Of a stretch of 64,000 nt of DNA, positions 13,209-25,445 are shown piece by piece. The position numbers were made by a program, and so were the translations under genes. The stretch is from assembly GCA_000697475.1 (NCBI GenBank), contig JNEU01001088.1, positions 50,832 to 114,831 of the forward strand, read 5' to 3'. The notes beneath the pieces are model-generated. The model was given only the letters and a program-made list of their open reading frames with translations, ran no database searches and was not told the DNA's origin. Source of the DNA: Lichtheimia corymbifera B2541 (lineage: Eukaryota; Mucoromycota; Mucoromycetes; Mucorales; Lichtheimiaceae). The first letter of the stretch is position 1, and each line of letters starts with the position of its first letter.

Positions 13209-15035
13209 TTACAATTTCACTCGAATATTATAATGTCGCCATAAAATCCACGGCAAAAGTGCTACTACTGTGATATATATAAAGCACACGGCTAAACTTT
13301 GGATGGTGGATGCGTATAATGTTCTCATGCTCAAATTCACCAATCCTGTGAGGATATTAGCCTATACAAATATATGTGTACGTGTTAATCATCACAACCT
13401 CAACCATGAAAGAAGCTCCAAAATACATTACCCAAAGAAAAGTGACAAGACCATTCACATTGACTGCATCCAACAAGGAGGGTCCTCGACCAGGAACCGG
13501 ATATAAATATTCAACCCATACCAGCCATCCCAAGAGTGTCAAATTGAATGCAACTACCCAGATAACATAAGGAAGATTGGCCTAAGGATACTGGATTAGC
13601 TAAGCTTGATACGATGGCATTATTACTTTTCCTCCTCTTACCATTCGCCTCGATACGTTGAACATTTCATTTTCGTCTCCGCTGCATAAGTACCACCACC
13701 AGCATCCAAGCAATGTCCATAACGCACACGCCTGCACCATTAAGTGAACACCAACATGCTTTGAGTTGGGTGCGTCAGGTTTGACTCCAAGCCATCGAAC
13801 CAAGGATGATTGAGAGAGATCATTTCGGAAGATAATCATTCCAGATTCCAATCCAAGCAAAAATATGGCTACATAACCTATACACACACACACCTTAGTC
13901 CACCATCATATATATACACGCATACATATATACGTACCAATGAAGCTGCAAATGCCTTCCTTATTGGCACTCAAGATATCAACACGTGGGGCATCGAGAA
14001 TCCATGATTGCAATCCGTAATAGAGAGCAAGTTGATATGCTGGAGATCAAATAAGAATCCATATGTTATATAAGCCTTTCCCCTCCTCTATACTATACCT
14101 GAGGCGATTACCATGGCAAGTGCAGAAAAGGAAACCCATTGTTGCATAAAACTGGCCAGTGTCACAAAAGGTGGTAGAAATCCAAGAGTAAAGAAAAAGT
14201 TCCAATGTAAACCATATTCTGAAGTGTGCTCCTAAGTCGTAAGGTTACATGATGTGTCAGCATTTGTGGATGAGTGTGCAAGTTACCTGATAATCGACTC
14301 CTTTTGTAAGTATAAAACGAAGAAAGCCGAGCGTAAGGATAGGGAGAGCTGATCTGAAAGCTTTGATCATGGCCATCATACGAGGAACGGGGTGTCGATT
14401 AAGATAAGCTCTTGAAGCAACAATGCCTGAAGAAAACACCACAGATCCTACGCCAACATCCATCTACAACGAAGGACACGTGAGTTACCATTTCCTATGC
14501 CCTCCTCAATTATTGTATCCATTTACCAATGATGTGCCAAATGTTTCCACCTTTGCAAATCGACGTGGGAAGATGGGGAAATCCACAGCTAGGATAGCCA
14601 TACATGTAACCATCATGATGCCTGCACGATACACCGTAAGATACGACTTGTAGAATTGGCTTGATTCGGGTGTTTGCTGCGGTGATGATGGGGTGATACG
14701 CGAGAATAGAAATGACATAGACACCAAAGCGAGTGCCACCAGGATAGCATGATCAGCAGCCACCGTTTGACTTAACAACACCGGTACAACATAAATGACG
14801 ATTTGTATAAACAAGTTCTGCGATGGGATGCTGGAATGAAGGCTCAAGGTGGACCAGAGTAGATGGGACGCCTAATAACAAAGGGCCACATGATGAACGA
14901 CAATGACGCCAATGGAGCAAGAGGACATACCACGAGTGACGTGACCACTGAAAGTATTTCGGTTATAGAACCACCTGTGCAGTTGGATACCCACGCTTCT
15001 TGGGCGCGTTTGTATTCCTCGTCGTCGCGAAGCAT
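13209..15035 (-). CDS. GWT1: GPI-anchor inositol acyltransferase (GWT1/PIG-W)
   Basis: Acylates the inositol of glucosaminyl-phosphatidylinositol in the ER, an early step of GPI-anchor synthesis. Eight exons: 14931-15035, 14527-14871, 14287-14463, 14099-14231, 13938-14039, 13642-13877, 13432-13581 and 13209-13361; 466 aa (the yeast protein is about 490). Diagnostic segments are the N-terminal '[17 protein letters not shown]', then '[19 protein letters not shown]', '[17 protein letters not shown]', '[14 protein letters not shown]' and the C-terminal '[14 protein letters not shown]'. The sequence is strongly hydrophobic throughout, in keeping with a multi-pass ER protein. Only 235 bp separate its stop from the kinase start. 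Gwt1 is the target of the antifungal manogepix (established knowledge). Confidence 0.95.
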
Positions 15036-15233
15036 GAAAAAGGAACAAGAGGCACGTGGCCAATATCTCTCACTCAGACACCTTATATAACCCGACGCAT
15101 TATAATGCATGCCATTATTGACCCTATGATACAGCACAATGACATTTATCAATAAAGACGGCTATTGTATTACTATTCAAATGGACCCTTATGCTTCATC
15201 ATTGTCGTGTGACCTCTTGTGCCCATCCCCATT

Positions 15234-16871
15234 CTACAGCAGGGCCTTCTTTTCCTCTTCCGGCGACACTGCTGAATCATCAAATTGGTTCCATAAGCGT
15301 TCATATTCCTGTTCAAAAGCCTGAACACAATTGGGCACGTTGGTAATGATGATATTTTCCTGGTTGTCATAGCGAGCACTACATAGCAAAAGCAGGATGT
15401 GTGAAAATAAATTTTGGACAACCCAAAATGATAGGCGGTTACTTACTGCTTGGACCAGTTATAGCTTCCTGTAATCAATATCTTGCCGTCGATGATTGCA
15501 AACTTGTTATGCATGAAATCATCAATGCTACAAAACACCTACTTAGTCTCCTTCGGATCCTCGATCACCCCACTCATGGAAAGCTTACTTGTTATCGGTC
15601 CTATAAGGGATCCCATGATCTTGATGCAAACGCTTGACATCAGCCCATCGGCCTTCCACCTTTTGATCGTCCGAAATAATACGCACATTCACATTTCGTT
15701 GCTTGGCTTTGATCAATGCATCGGCCACATCATCATCGGTGAGATCAAATATGCAAACGTACAGTGTCTCCCTTGCCGCATAAATCACGCTAATGAATGC
15801 CTACAGCCAGTATTGGTATTAATGCTATCATCATCTTTTTGAATGACCCACTTACATCAAAGCTCTTGCCATTGTAGTCGGGAAAGAAGAATGGTTTGAC
15901 AAACAAGACATCTTGAGTCGATCCGGTCATCTTTTCAACAATGGCATCATAACCAGCACCTGGTTGAAGTGATCCTTTTTTGATCCTTTTGCCCAGTTTA
16001 CGACGTGATTTTGACGTGGAATTCCTTGACACATCCGATTCGCCGCCGCCATCTGTCACGCTACCATCTGTTGTAGCCGAGTCGTAACCACTGTACCATG
16101 ATGTAGGTGCTGTCAAACCTCCTTCATTGGATTGCACAGTCAAGGTATTGTTATTATTTCCATTGCTTTTCTTGTTGTTGCCACGCTTTTGCTTTTTCTT
16201 TCTCTTTTTCTTGGATGATGCATCATTCTTGCCCGCTGCTGCACTGACATCGGATTCTCTTTCCGAAATTCCAGTACCGTTCTGCCGTTGTTGTTGTTGT
16301 GCAATGGTCAATGCCTGCTCCACAGTTGATTCCATATCATCTTCATAAGGAGATACCACAATCCCAGGATATTTTGTAGGCTTAGCATGATGGGAGGATG
16401 GTTTCATGTTTCTCGGCTTAGACGCAGTGGGAGCTTTTTTGTCAACAACGGATCCCATGGCACCATAGGTACGTTGTGTAACCATGGAAGGTGTGGAGCC
16501 TGTGACAGAACGAAGAATGCAAGCATGTAACCATTCAATGGTATGTTTCTCCTTGTCGTCCTTGACAGCCAATTTGGCAGCATTGAATATCACATTGATC
16601 TTTTGCATTGTATTTTGGGTCGCAGTGAATTCGTCAAGCCGATGGAGGGCATAGCTACAAATTTCTTGATCCTCTTCGAGTAGATAACTAGCCGAGGGCG
16701 TTGTCTATTGGAGAAGATTACATATGATGGAATTCAAGTCAAAGCTCTGCATAGGAATATACGTACGATGGACATGAGTTGAGTGACGTTCTCGGTGTGC
16801 ATCACATCCAACATAGATATGGAACTCTTGGTAGAGCCAAAACAGCATAAATGAGAAAGGATATCCTTCAT
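15234..16871 (-). CDS. Single-HKD phospholipase D-like protein
   Basis: Member of the phospholipase D superfamily with one HKD motif, so catalysis would need a homodimer. Exons: 16767-16871, 15856-16704, 15589-15800, 15447-15527 and 15234-15378; 463 aa. The N-terminal half is helical with a low-complexity middle, including a Lys-rich stretch 'KKKRKKKQKRGNNKK' near residue 175-190 that may act as a nuclear or nucleolar signal. The PLD domain follows (about 275-463): 'YAARETLYVCIFDLTDDDVA', 'NVNVRIISDDQ', then 'MHNKFAIIDGKILITGSYNW' with His395, Lys397 and Asp402. The substrate cannot be told. Relatives include the mitochondrial cardiolipin hydrolase/endonuclease PLD6, but no membrane anchor is obvious here. 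The start at 16871 gives an in-frame 35-codon first exon. Confidence 0.8.
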
Positions 16872-17384
16872 GATGAGTATGCTCAATGGAAAAAAGGAAG
16901 TTGATGACTGGCAAGTTGAGCCTTTTCCCCTTTATATGAAGAAGAACCATGTGTGACCCAAGGAAAGGTATTCTATAGAGCTTCATCAACAGTAGCTAAG
17001 CCCAAGTCAAAAGATGCCATCTCTATCTATCCACTCCTCCTGCATAAGACCACCTTCACAAACGCGTAAAGATATCCCTCACACACGTAGTTTGCTATCC
17101 AATCTCGCCCAATCGAATAAACAATGTTCTCATTCACTGTCACCATTGTGGAATGTAGTGTTGGAAAACAACCATTGTATTAGCATGAGAGTTTGTCAAT
17201 CTACATACTGTACAGCGAAAGGGGGGCGTATCTCAAACGACTAGAATCAATTCATCTGCTCTGCAATAAAAGCTGGCTGGTTGGGATGTCGTGTAACTAG
17301 ACACAAGAGCATAAATAGTAATCGCCCTGTTTCCCTTGCTCGTGTTTCCACTTTTTCTTCTTCTTCACCTTTTTATATATAACC
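16872..17384. promoter_or_regulatory. Divergent promoter region between the PLD-like and lectin genes
   Basis: 513 bp between two genes facing away from each other. A TATA-like 'ataaatag' lies near 17311, about 67 bp before the lectin ATG, and a CT-rich leader precedes that ATG. No other gene was seen. Confidence 0.45.
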
Positions 17385-18223
17385 ATGAGCGGATTCCCTG
17401 TTGACACCTACTTTACTATCAAGTCGCAAAAGAACTCGTCCCTTTTGACCGTCAAGGCTGGCAGCAGTGACGTCTGTAACATGATAATATAACTCGAAAG
17501 CTTGCCAACACACAACTGACTCTTTTCTTTATCCAGGCTGCTGCAAACGTGGTCATTTCTGCCCAGGCAAGTAAAAGGATCATTGACTTTTTCACCTTTA
17601 GCTAACACCATCACGTCCCTTTCCCCCATACTACAGAACGAAGGCGATGATATTGATGGCCAGTTGTGGACTTATGATGATGGATTCATTCAAAACAAGA
17701 AATCGGGATTGGGTAAGTTATAAATCGAGAGCTGTATTGAGGATCAAGGGACTAAGGCGTTATAACTCTACTAGTGTTGGATGTTGCTGGAGGTAAACCA
17801 GGTCGATCTTGATGGGGTCGCATTTTTTTCACTAAACAAGCCCATTTGTGCATGAACCAGGCGATTTGAAATCGGAAGCCAATGTCATCCAATATGACCG
17901 CAAAATGACCATGTAACTCAAATTTTCCACCTCCTTGATATTGATGCATAGACTCATTTGGTGTTGTCTAGGACATTGAACCAACGTTTCGGACATCGTG
18001 ATGGTTTTATTTATGCTCGTGCTGATCCTCGCTTGGTGCTTGATATCAAGGTATGTCTAACGAGCGGGTCATGGTTTGAAAAAGGAAAAGGATTGGCAAC
18101 TGAGTTCGTTTCAACCATTAGGGTGCTGAGGATAAGGATAACACTTCGGTCATTCTTTACAAGCGTAAAACGGATATCGATAATGCCAACCAGCAATGGA
18201 AGGTTGAGCCATACGAGGGCTAA
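17385..18223 (+). CDS. Small ricin B-type (beta-trefoil) lectin domain protein
   Basis: Predicted carbohydrate-binding beta-trefoil protein, a single domain with no enzymatic chain. Seven small exons: 17385-17471, 17537-17566, 17637-17712, 17775-17792 (18 bp), 17861-17912, 17972-18050 and 18122-18223; 147 aa with closed phases. Repeating trefoil signatures are 'GQLWTYDDGFIQNKKSGLVL', 'GDLKSEANVIQYDRK', 'NQRFGHRDGFIYA', 'LVLDIKGAEDKDN' and the final 'NQQWKVEPYEG', a QxW-type motif. No signal peptide is visible, so it may be cytosolic, as are several fungal lectins of this fold. Exon 2 ends at a GC donor (CAG|GCAAGT), a rare GC-AG intron, and the first intron has a weak GTCTGT donor. The ligand is unknown. 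Confidence 0.85.
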
Positions 18224-19810
18224 AATGTACATGTATCATATTGCTCAAAGATGTCAATAAATCATGAGATTCCCTTTGGTGCAGAGTATCCGTCATCGTT
18301 TCACGGGCCGGTCAATGGCTTTCATTTGTGTGACATTGTCCAACTGTAATTTCAAGCAGCCAAGACTCTGTACGACTAAAGCAAAAATCCATGTTGATAG
18401 CATTGGAAAGCATCGTTATGCCATTCGCCCATGTACACCCTGGGTGGTGCATAAGTTGGCTTGAATAAACATTGTGTAATCCTCTCATCTTACATCTCAT
18501 CTCAAGTTTATGAGGCTTTTATCGTTGAGAGTAATTTATTTGCCATGAAATGACATTAGAGAAATGAAAATAAGAGGCATATCATCAGAAACCGAAGAAC
18601 GAGTTTGCTGTTGCACCGCTTTCTCGCGGTTCCTGAAGAGGTAAGAAAAGCGGAGTACCCCTTGAAGCGCCTTTGCACATCTTACCGCATGCTTTGAATA
18701 ATAAGAACACCCGAGTCAGAACACTTGCTATTATGATGCTTCAAGCGAAAAAGAAAGTTGGCTGCTATAAAACCAGGCTTATCCCATGGCAAGCTTAAAA
18801 GCCCATTGGTTTACGCTACGCATTGTACCCAAATTGAAATCTCACACGACTTTAGTATATAAAGTTGCTAATCACCAAATACATGTATTCATAAGCGAAG
18901 GCTTAATAGATCTGCTATCACGGTGTCGGCTCCAGTGTTATGCATCGCTTGATGTACTTGTGTACTATGCACGTTCATTACTTTGCCTTTGTTACGCTAT
19001 CTTTTATAGTTTCATGTAGTCGTATTCGCATAAGCAGCAATGATCCAATCATGTGGTTCCAACCATCCAAAATCATCTGAATCCCGTTGGCAAGATCCTA
19101 TTCTTACGTGGCTCTATCTAAGTAAGGTGTGAAAAAAAGGTGCGAGAAGCATGATGCAGGTAGAAAAACGCTCGTTTTCTTTATCATATCAGTTCACGTG
19201 TTGGATTAGATGATGCATAACAACCACCCCATAAATCAATTACACAGCCCAACAACCAAAAAACCATGCCATAATAACAGCGTGTTATATTCTTCAGCTA
19301 TCGTGCTTTGAATGACGTCATCTAGGAAGATACACTTTTGAAGCAAGCATACGGCCATAGCAAGATCAAGAAAGCTCTAGAATCTAGGGGAGATATCAAT
19401 AGGTTGGGTTACCGTACAGAGTAAAATAACCCAAATCTGGGGTATATATAGTAGGAGACATATTATGCTATGTTGGTTGCTCGACTATTACACGAGGTAT
19501 CTATTCACGTTATAAGCAGACCAGAAGAAGAAGAGTGTCAATAGTAAGGAATGATGATGGAAAATCGGTTCATGATGGAACTCAGACATACATCATGCAA
19601 TAAATGAGCCATGGCTTGCGCGGACATGCAGTGACACGCAGCAGCCTGCTTTTCGGGTTCGGCAATTTTAGACTTCCGTGAATGATGGCCCGTTCTCCGA
19701 TTTGAGTCATATGGAGGAAAGCGGTGTGAAACACTTGTATATAAAAAGGCAAATCAATGTACCTTGATTCGTCAGATCAAAACCATTTCTTTCTCTTTTT
19801 CCATTTTACC
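18224..19810. other. Intergenic interval, no gene recognised
   Basis: 1.6 kb between the lectin and the monooxygenase. Short frames (for example 18786-19019) have no recognisable features. The right end carries the promoter of the monooxygenase. Confidence 0.6.
19738..19749 (+). promoter_or_regulatory. TATA box of the FAD monooxygenase
   Basis: TATATAAAAAGG sits 62 bp before the ATG at 19811. It is only 8 bp before an upstream in-frame ATG at 19757, so transcription would normally start downstream of that ATG. This favours 19811 as the true start. Confidence 0.65.
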
Positions 19811-21126
19811 ATGACAACAACAACAACTGAAAATCAAGTACTTATTATCGGTGGTGGTCTTGCCGGTCTTGCACTTGGCAATGTGCTTCAACATCATGGT
19901 GTCCCTTATACGGTGTTTGAACGCGAAAGCTCTCCCAATGATCGTTTACAAGGCTGGTCTTTGAGTATGCATTTTGTATTGCCCAAACTCGCTGAATTGA
20001 TCGACCCTGCAAAGTGGGCCGAATTTGGTCCTCGTACTGCAGTCAACCCTCAAGACCCACATAATGTCTCCTTTGCGATGGTTGATGGTGTCAGTGGCAA
20101 GCCTTTTATGCAACGTGGTGGACCTAATCTTGGCGCTGGTGTATATCGTGTCAACCGAAAACGGCTTCGAGACTGGTTATCGGAAGACATCAATGTCGTT
20201 TGGGGAAAGCAGTTTGATCACTACGTCACAGAAGAACAACAAGATGGCGGTGTCAAGGCAGTGTTCAAGGATGGTACTGAAGTAAGGGGTCGATTGTTGA
20301 TTGGTGTGGATGGATCCAACTCGGCGGTGGCACAGCAAAAGCTTGGCACAAAGTTGTATGATGAAATCACCAGCACACATCCTGTCAAAGCATTGGGCAC
20401 GCAAACCATCATTGATGCGGAGTTACGCAAGAAAATCGAGGAGATCTCTTCAGCTTTCATGATGGCCTTTGGACAAAATCCTCCCTCGGGTGGCACTATG
20501 CCATGTGTATTTTCTTCATTGAATGATGTTCTCAGCGATAATGAATTTTCCATGCAATGGAGTGTCTCGACTATGGATGAAGATTTCAAGATTGCTGATA
20601 CCGATGCTGAACGTCTTCAACAAGCCAAGGATCTCGTACGGAAAGGAAATTTCACTGGCCCTCTTGCTGAGATGATTTTCAACACAAAAGACGATTCACC
20701 TACTCTCGGCTTAAGAATACGTGAACGTGCACCTCTAGAAAACCTTGGTTCTGTTTCCCCAGACAATGTGATTCTCGTTGGTGATGCTGCTCATGCCATG
20801 ACCATGTTCCGAGGAGAAGGTTAGTGATATCAAAAAGTGGGTGGATGGATGTAATACGGAATGCTAACAAGATGGATATAATAGGTGCTAATCATGCTAT
20901 CATGGATTCACTCGTACTTGGTGAACAGCTGATCAAATTATACAAGGATGAAATCAGTTTGAAGGAAGCACTCGATGTTTACTACAAGGAAATGATACCC
21001 CGTGGTCGTAAAGCTGTTCAAGAATCTCACGAGGCAGCTTTTACTGTGCATAAATCACGTGAAGCAATGGAAGAAATGGTTCAATCCGTTATCAAGCGAC
21101 ACACCGGAGCTAGTCAAAAGGAATAA
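19811..21126 (+). CDS. FAD-dependent monooxygenase (PHBH-like class)
   Basis: Flavoprotein hydroxylase or epoxidase of the PHBH-like FAD/NAD(P)H monooxygenase family; the substrate is not evident. Two exons: 19811-20819 and 20885-21126; 416 aa. The Rossmann dinucleotide site is 'VLIIGGGLAGLALG' at residues 10-23, followed by the acidic 'FERE'. The 'LLIGVDGSNSAV' segment matches the DG motif and 'VILVGDAAHAMTMFRGEGAN' is the GD motif that closes over the ribityl chain. The intron splits the GD motif region just after 'GEG'. There is no signal peptide or membrane segment, so it is probably soluble. An AATAAAA-type poly(A) signal lies about 35 bp after the stop. No partner genes for a biosynthetic cluster are adjacent. 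Confidence 0.9.
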
Positions 21127-21223
21127 ACAACACCTATACTATCATACCATATCAATTCTTTAATAAAAAAAAAAAGCTGAACTTGTACAACTAAGATAAT
21201 AGAATATTAGACTTTATTATGCA

Positions 21224-23836
21224 TTATACTATAAGTTTATCGGAATCATTGGATTCATGACGCCTACGTGGGGGTGGTGGCATGCTTGATCGTGCAATGG
21301 GAGATTGACCTCGTGCAGCATTTTTTGTATTCAAATAAGTGATAGCTTCATCTTCAACCAGGTCGCCAATGCCAACCAATTCGGATATGCTGTACCCTGT
21401 TGCTGGATCAACAAGACCCGTATCCGCTCCATTTTGTAATAGCATTTCAGCCATAGGAAACAAGTGCTCTCGATCATCATGATCCAATGCCACACGTCCA
21501 TGCAAAAGCGCAAAATGAATGGGGTATCGTACAATGTACTCGGCTGTTCCCAATGATAAGCTCTTTTCCCATTGCTGTTGTTCATCATCGTCATCCGAAG
21601 CAGCACCCACTGGTATCCGTATCACATTCTTTTCATCAGTGCAGCATGCATTGACATTGGCACCAAGAGCAATCGCATGCATGGCAGCGGGTATATCATC
21701 CTTGTCAATGGCATCAAAGAGCAGTGTTTGAGGATCATCGTTGGTATGTTGTACAAAGGCTCGCTCGACATATTTTGCCTGAATGTATTTCAACTTGGTA
21801 TTGCGGGTATCATCCGGTTTGGGAGATGTCGATCCAGCAGCCGTATTGCTTTCGAGTGTTGAGGAATCAGTAGTGGTGGTAGTAGTGGCTGAGGTCGTTG
21901 CTGATGATGATGATGATTCCCATATAGCATTGGATCGGCCGTTTCCAAGGGCACGCAACAAAGATACGATATCAGGTGTATAGGACGCGCTATCCAGTGT
22001 CAAGGATCGCACCTTGGAAATATGCGTGCCCAATGATCGATGAATACCAGAGCATTCTATAAAGATGGATTAGTTTTTAATATCAAGTTTCTGTCTAAAT
22101 CACTTACCAATGCAAAGTAAAATACCAAGATTCAAAGAACACCATTCAGGATTTGGATCACCACAATCTGCGCAATATCCATTGGAAGGATCTTGTTTCA
22201 GCTTGCATAGCAATTCGGTGTTGGGGGTAGCATCGGTGACAGTGTAATTATTGAAAGGTTGCTGATGAAGAGAAGGTGATTTTCCAAAGCTCAAAGTAGA
22301 CCATCGAAAACGTTGATGCTGATGTTGTTGTTCATTGGATGTCGTGTTGTCAATGGATGATGATAAGAAGTCTTGTGCTGCAATTCCCAAGCTATCTCCA
22401 CTTTGTCGTTTCAATCCATTCCGAAGAGCGCCACTCAAAGATCGGGCATGATTTCTGCTACGTTTGCTACTAAGCGTCCCACTATCATCTGCTGCTGCCG
22501 CCGCCGCTGCTGCTGCTGCCATGGCTGGTTTAGAAAGGTCAACTGAGCTTCCCATCCCATTCAATAGACTCTCAATAGCATTGTTGATAGTTGCAATCCA
22601 ACTTTGCATCTCTTCATGTGAGGTAGCTTGATAGACACGTCGAAATTGATTGGTGATCACTTCAAAGCAGAATCTCCTCTCCGTGTTGCGTGCCTCTCGT
22701 GCAGTTGCAAATCGTAAATTGATAGGATCGATGTGTGTCTGTAATTGTCCTTTCCAATTGCTGTATTCGTGTAATTGACCTCCACTCAACACGCACCAAT
22801 ACTTGTGCCAATTGGCTGCAGCACCTGATGCCTTATCGAATGCACTGTGTTTGGATGGTTTGGATGTTGCAAATAAAAATCCTTCCTTACGTCGTCCACT
22901 GCCACTGATCAATTCTCGATCTTGTTGCTGCAAATCTCGAATGCCGCGGAATTTATCTTCGATTGGTGGATGCTGATCATGTGCAGTAGATGGATCAAGA
23001 TCAGATTCCATTACCAAAAGTGATGGCGGTGACTGTGCCACTTGTGGTAATTGCTGCTGGTGGTGGTCGAGCGATGTTCTTTGTTGAGATGGTTGCTCAT
23101 CCAATTTGCCTTCCAACATCTTGCGTTTCTCATGTCGTTCCTTGTAAACTTGATTCTGTTCACGCGATGCATCGGCCATGATAGACGCTAACTGATCCAA
23201 TCCAGCTTTGTATGGTTCAAGTGATTCGGCCATTGTCTGATAAAACGCGTGTTGCTTTTGTTGATAGCTGAAAAGATGATACAAGAGTTCCTGATTCTTT
23301 TTGCCACCATGTAAATCCATCAAAAAGCTGTGATAATCGAAACGAACAAGATCGAAATGCTGTTTCTTCTTTTGTTGAATGCCGTCATCTTGCTCGGTCT
23401 TTGTCTTTAGATATTTGCCGAGATTGGTATAATACTCTTTGCTTTCTTCCTCAAATTGGCGTCGATGATGTTCAGCTGTTTTGATGTCCATTTGGTACAA
23501 CTTCTCGAGTGGATCAAGTAAAAGTGATTGCATCGAATGTTCCAACCGTTCCCACTGCTCATGCATTTTTGGCCACGAGTCGTTCAAATAATGTGTAAAA
23601 AGAGGTTCCACACTCGATATGTCTCGCAACACGTTCACGAACTCGGTATCCGCTTGGAGTAGCGCTCGCTTGGCTTCCAAAGACGCCATGGCTGCTTTGA
23701 GTATGCGTTTGACATTGGCCTTTAATGCACCTGTGCGTCCCTCCAATTGAGTAATGGTGGCTCGAAAGAGTGGCCCATCCTCCAGATCCATGGTGGCAGA
23801 TTCGGAACTTTTGATGGATGGTGCCGGATCAGACAT
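21224..23836 (-). CDS. ArfGAP with BAR, PH and ankyrin regions (ACAP/Cnt6-like)
   Basis: GTPase-activating protein for Arf GTPases that senses curved membranes in endocytic or secretory traffic. Exons 22108-23836 and 21224-22056; 853 aa. A helical BAR region spans about 25-250. The PH domain is about 315-425 ('KHSAFDKASG...NWHKYWCVLSGGQL' to 'MQSWIATINNAIESLL'). A Ser/Gln-rich linker includes a poly-Ala run. The ArfGAP zinc finger is about 555-680: 'YCADCGDPNPEWCSLNLG', then 'LLCIECSGIHRSLGTH' across the intron, keeping the CX2CX16CX2C ligands and the catalytic Arg of 'HRSLG'. C-terminal ankyrin-like repeats lie around 705-810 ('DDIPAAMHAIALGANVNA'). It is convergent with the monooxygenase, 97 bp apart. 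Length and domain order match animal ACAPs and fission yeast Cnt6. Confidence 0.92.
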
Positions 23837-24557
23837 GCTGTCGTGGTCGAGTCAAGGTTGAACGAGGAATAGGGACAAGCGGCCAAAGGAGGAGAGAAAG
23901 AAGAGAGAAAGAGAGAGCACCCGCAGCGTGTCACTTGAAACATCGTGTTCTCAGCATAATTTCGGTAATTGACTTGTCAATTCATATCCAATGGATCCTC
24001 CTATTTGGTACCACCTACCAATTGACAATCATTGGTGTCATCGTCCTGGATAATATGATAAGATGCTTACGCCCATAGACAGTCACTTCACAAATTGATG
24101 TCGTTTCTCATAAAAGCCATGTCTCCACAAACATTCCATCTAAGGCTGAAAGATGTCTCTCTTTTCTTATTGTGTCACTCACCGCCACTTTTGTTGACGC
24201 TCCTGGATGAGGATCTCCGTAGTTTCCTTCGTATTCCACATCAAAAGGATGAAAATGAATAGCCTTAATGGCTCATTAAGAATGAGCGAGTAGGAACAAT
24301 GGACTCTCTCATGATATCTGTCGAAACAACCAACATACGCAAGTACGTTGATCCTTCGCAAAGATTTGTAACCATGAAAATCGTTGCAAAAAGACTGTAA
24401 CAAGGGTAGAGTAACAAGGATGAAAAGTACCCAATAGTCTCAACGTATTTTCATCACCATATATCGTTCTCAATCGACCAAATATATCAATTTTATTCAT
24501 AATTCAGTAATAGAAGGAAACCAGGCAGATGCTTGTAAAAGCGAAGCAGTACACACG
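23837..24557. other. Intergenic interval, no gene recognised
   Basis: 721 bp upstream of the ArfGAP gene and downstream of the secreted-protein gene. A GA-rich stretch (23880-23930) directly before the ArfGAP ATG is probably its leader. Nothing else was recognised. Confidence 0.55.
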
Positions 24558-25445
24558 CTATATATGCCATTGGGAATAAAGGTCGCCCCACTTACACTCC
24601 TTATTTGGAACACACATTGGAGCGTTTTGGCGACCGTGAGAATAGCAGCATTTATAATCTCTGCCTTCGTGATTGAGCTCGCATGTGCGGTGGCTGTTGC
24701 AGTTGTTATCGGAATGTTCGGTATTAAGCAGTTTGCATGGGGATCCCTGTCTCGTGACCATAGGCATACAGCATTTGTCGTCGGGTCCGTTGGGGATTTC
24801 GCCTTCCTTCTTGCAGGCGTGAGCCACGCATCTGTAGTTTTCGCAGCGAGCTTCACCGTAGCAGTATCTCCACAATTCACACCTGCCACCAATCTGACCA
24901 TCTTTGGGTTCCTGTTTGGGTGCGTTTGCGAGTTCCTTCTTGTACCTTTCATATTCGGCCCGGCCTTCGGCTGTCTCTTTTACTGCCTGCACTCCACAGT
25001 CCTTGTACTTAATCAAAAGGTCATTGGGGATGTTTTTATCGTTTAAGCAACCATCTGGTATGACGCAGAATTCATCTTCGGAAGGGTTACATTTGCAAGG
25101 GTGATAGATAAGAGCATCCTGAACTTCCTTGCTACCCTTTAACTTTTCAATTGCCTCCTGGAATCTTGTAAAGTTGAAGTTTTTGATGTTTGAAAGCTTG
25201 AAGTTTTTAGGCTGAAGATCCTCCGGAAGCAGATATGACAAGTCCTTATGCATATCGATGGAATACTTCTCTTTGAGGCAGTGTCTAAAGTTGTACGCTT
25301 CACTCAAGTCGATGGCATGGCAAATGCCAACAAAGAACATAAACACAGCAGCTTGTACAGTTGCAAACTAATCAGAAAAGTCCTCAGGTTAATCATTCGC
25401 CATATATACAAGGAAGAAAAGGCATAAAGTATAATCTACCTTCAT
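24558..25445 (-). CDS. Secreted cysteine-rich protein (20 Cys in the mature part), family unknown
   Basis: Predicted secreted protein of unknown function. A six-base first exon (25440-25445, ATGAAG) is joined over a 72 bp intron to 24558-25367, giving 271 aa. The spliced start creates a typical signal peptide, 'MKFATVQAAVFMFFVGICHA'. The mature chain begins with a charged helical part (to about residue 90). Its cysteines then come in two blocks, 'HPCKCNPSEDEFC' and the C-terminal 'GGRCELWRYCYGEARCENYR' onward, with two CC pairs. The even number suggests ten disulfides. The C-terminal spacing resembles disulfide-rich extracellular modules such as colipase/Dickkopf-like folds, but this is only a visual resemblance. 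A TATA-like 'TATATAAC' lies at 25492-25499 (minus strand), about 50 bp upstream. No paralogue is in the window. Confidence 0.75.

Noticed and set aside
19757..19810. Upstream in-frame ATG of the FAD monooxygenase
   Set aside because: It lies only 8 bp after the TATA box and adds a Phe-rich stretch that is not part of the family; 19811 fits better.
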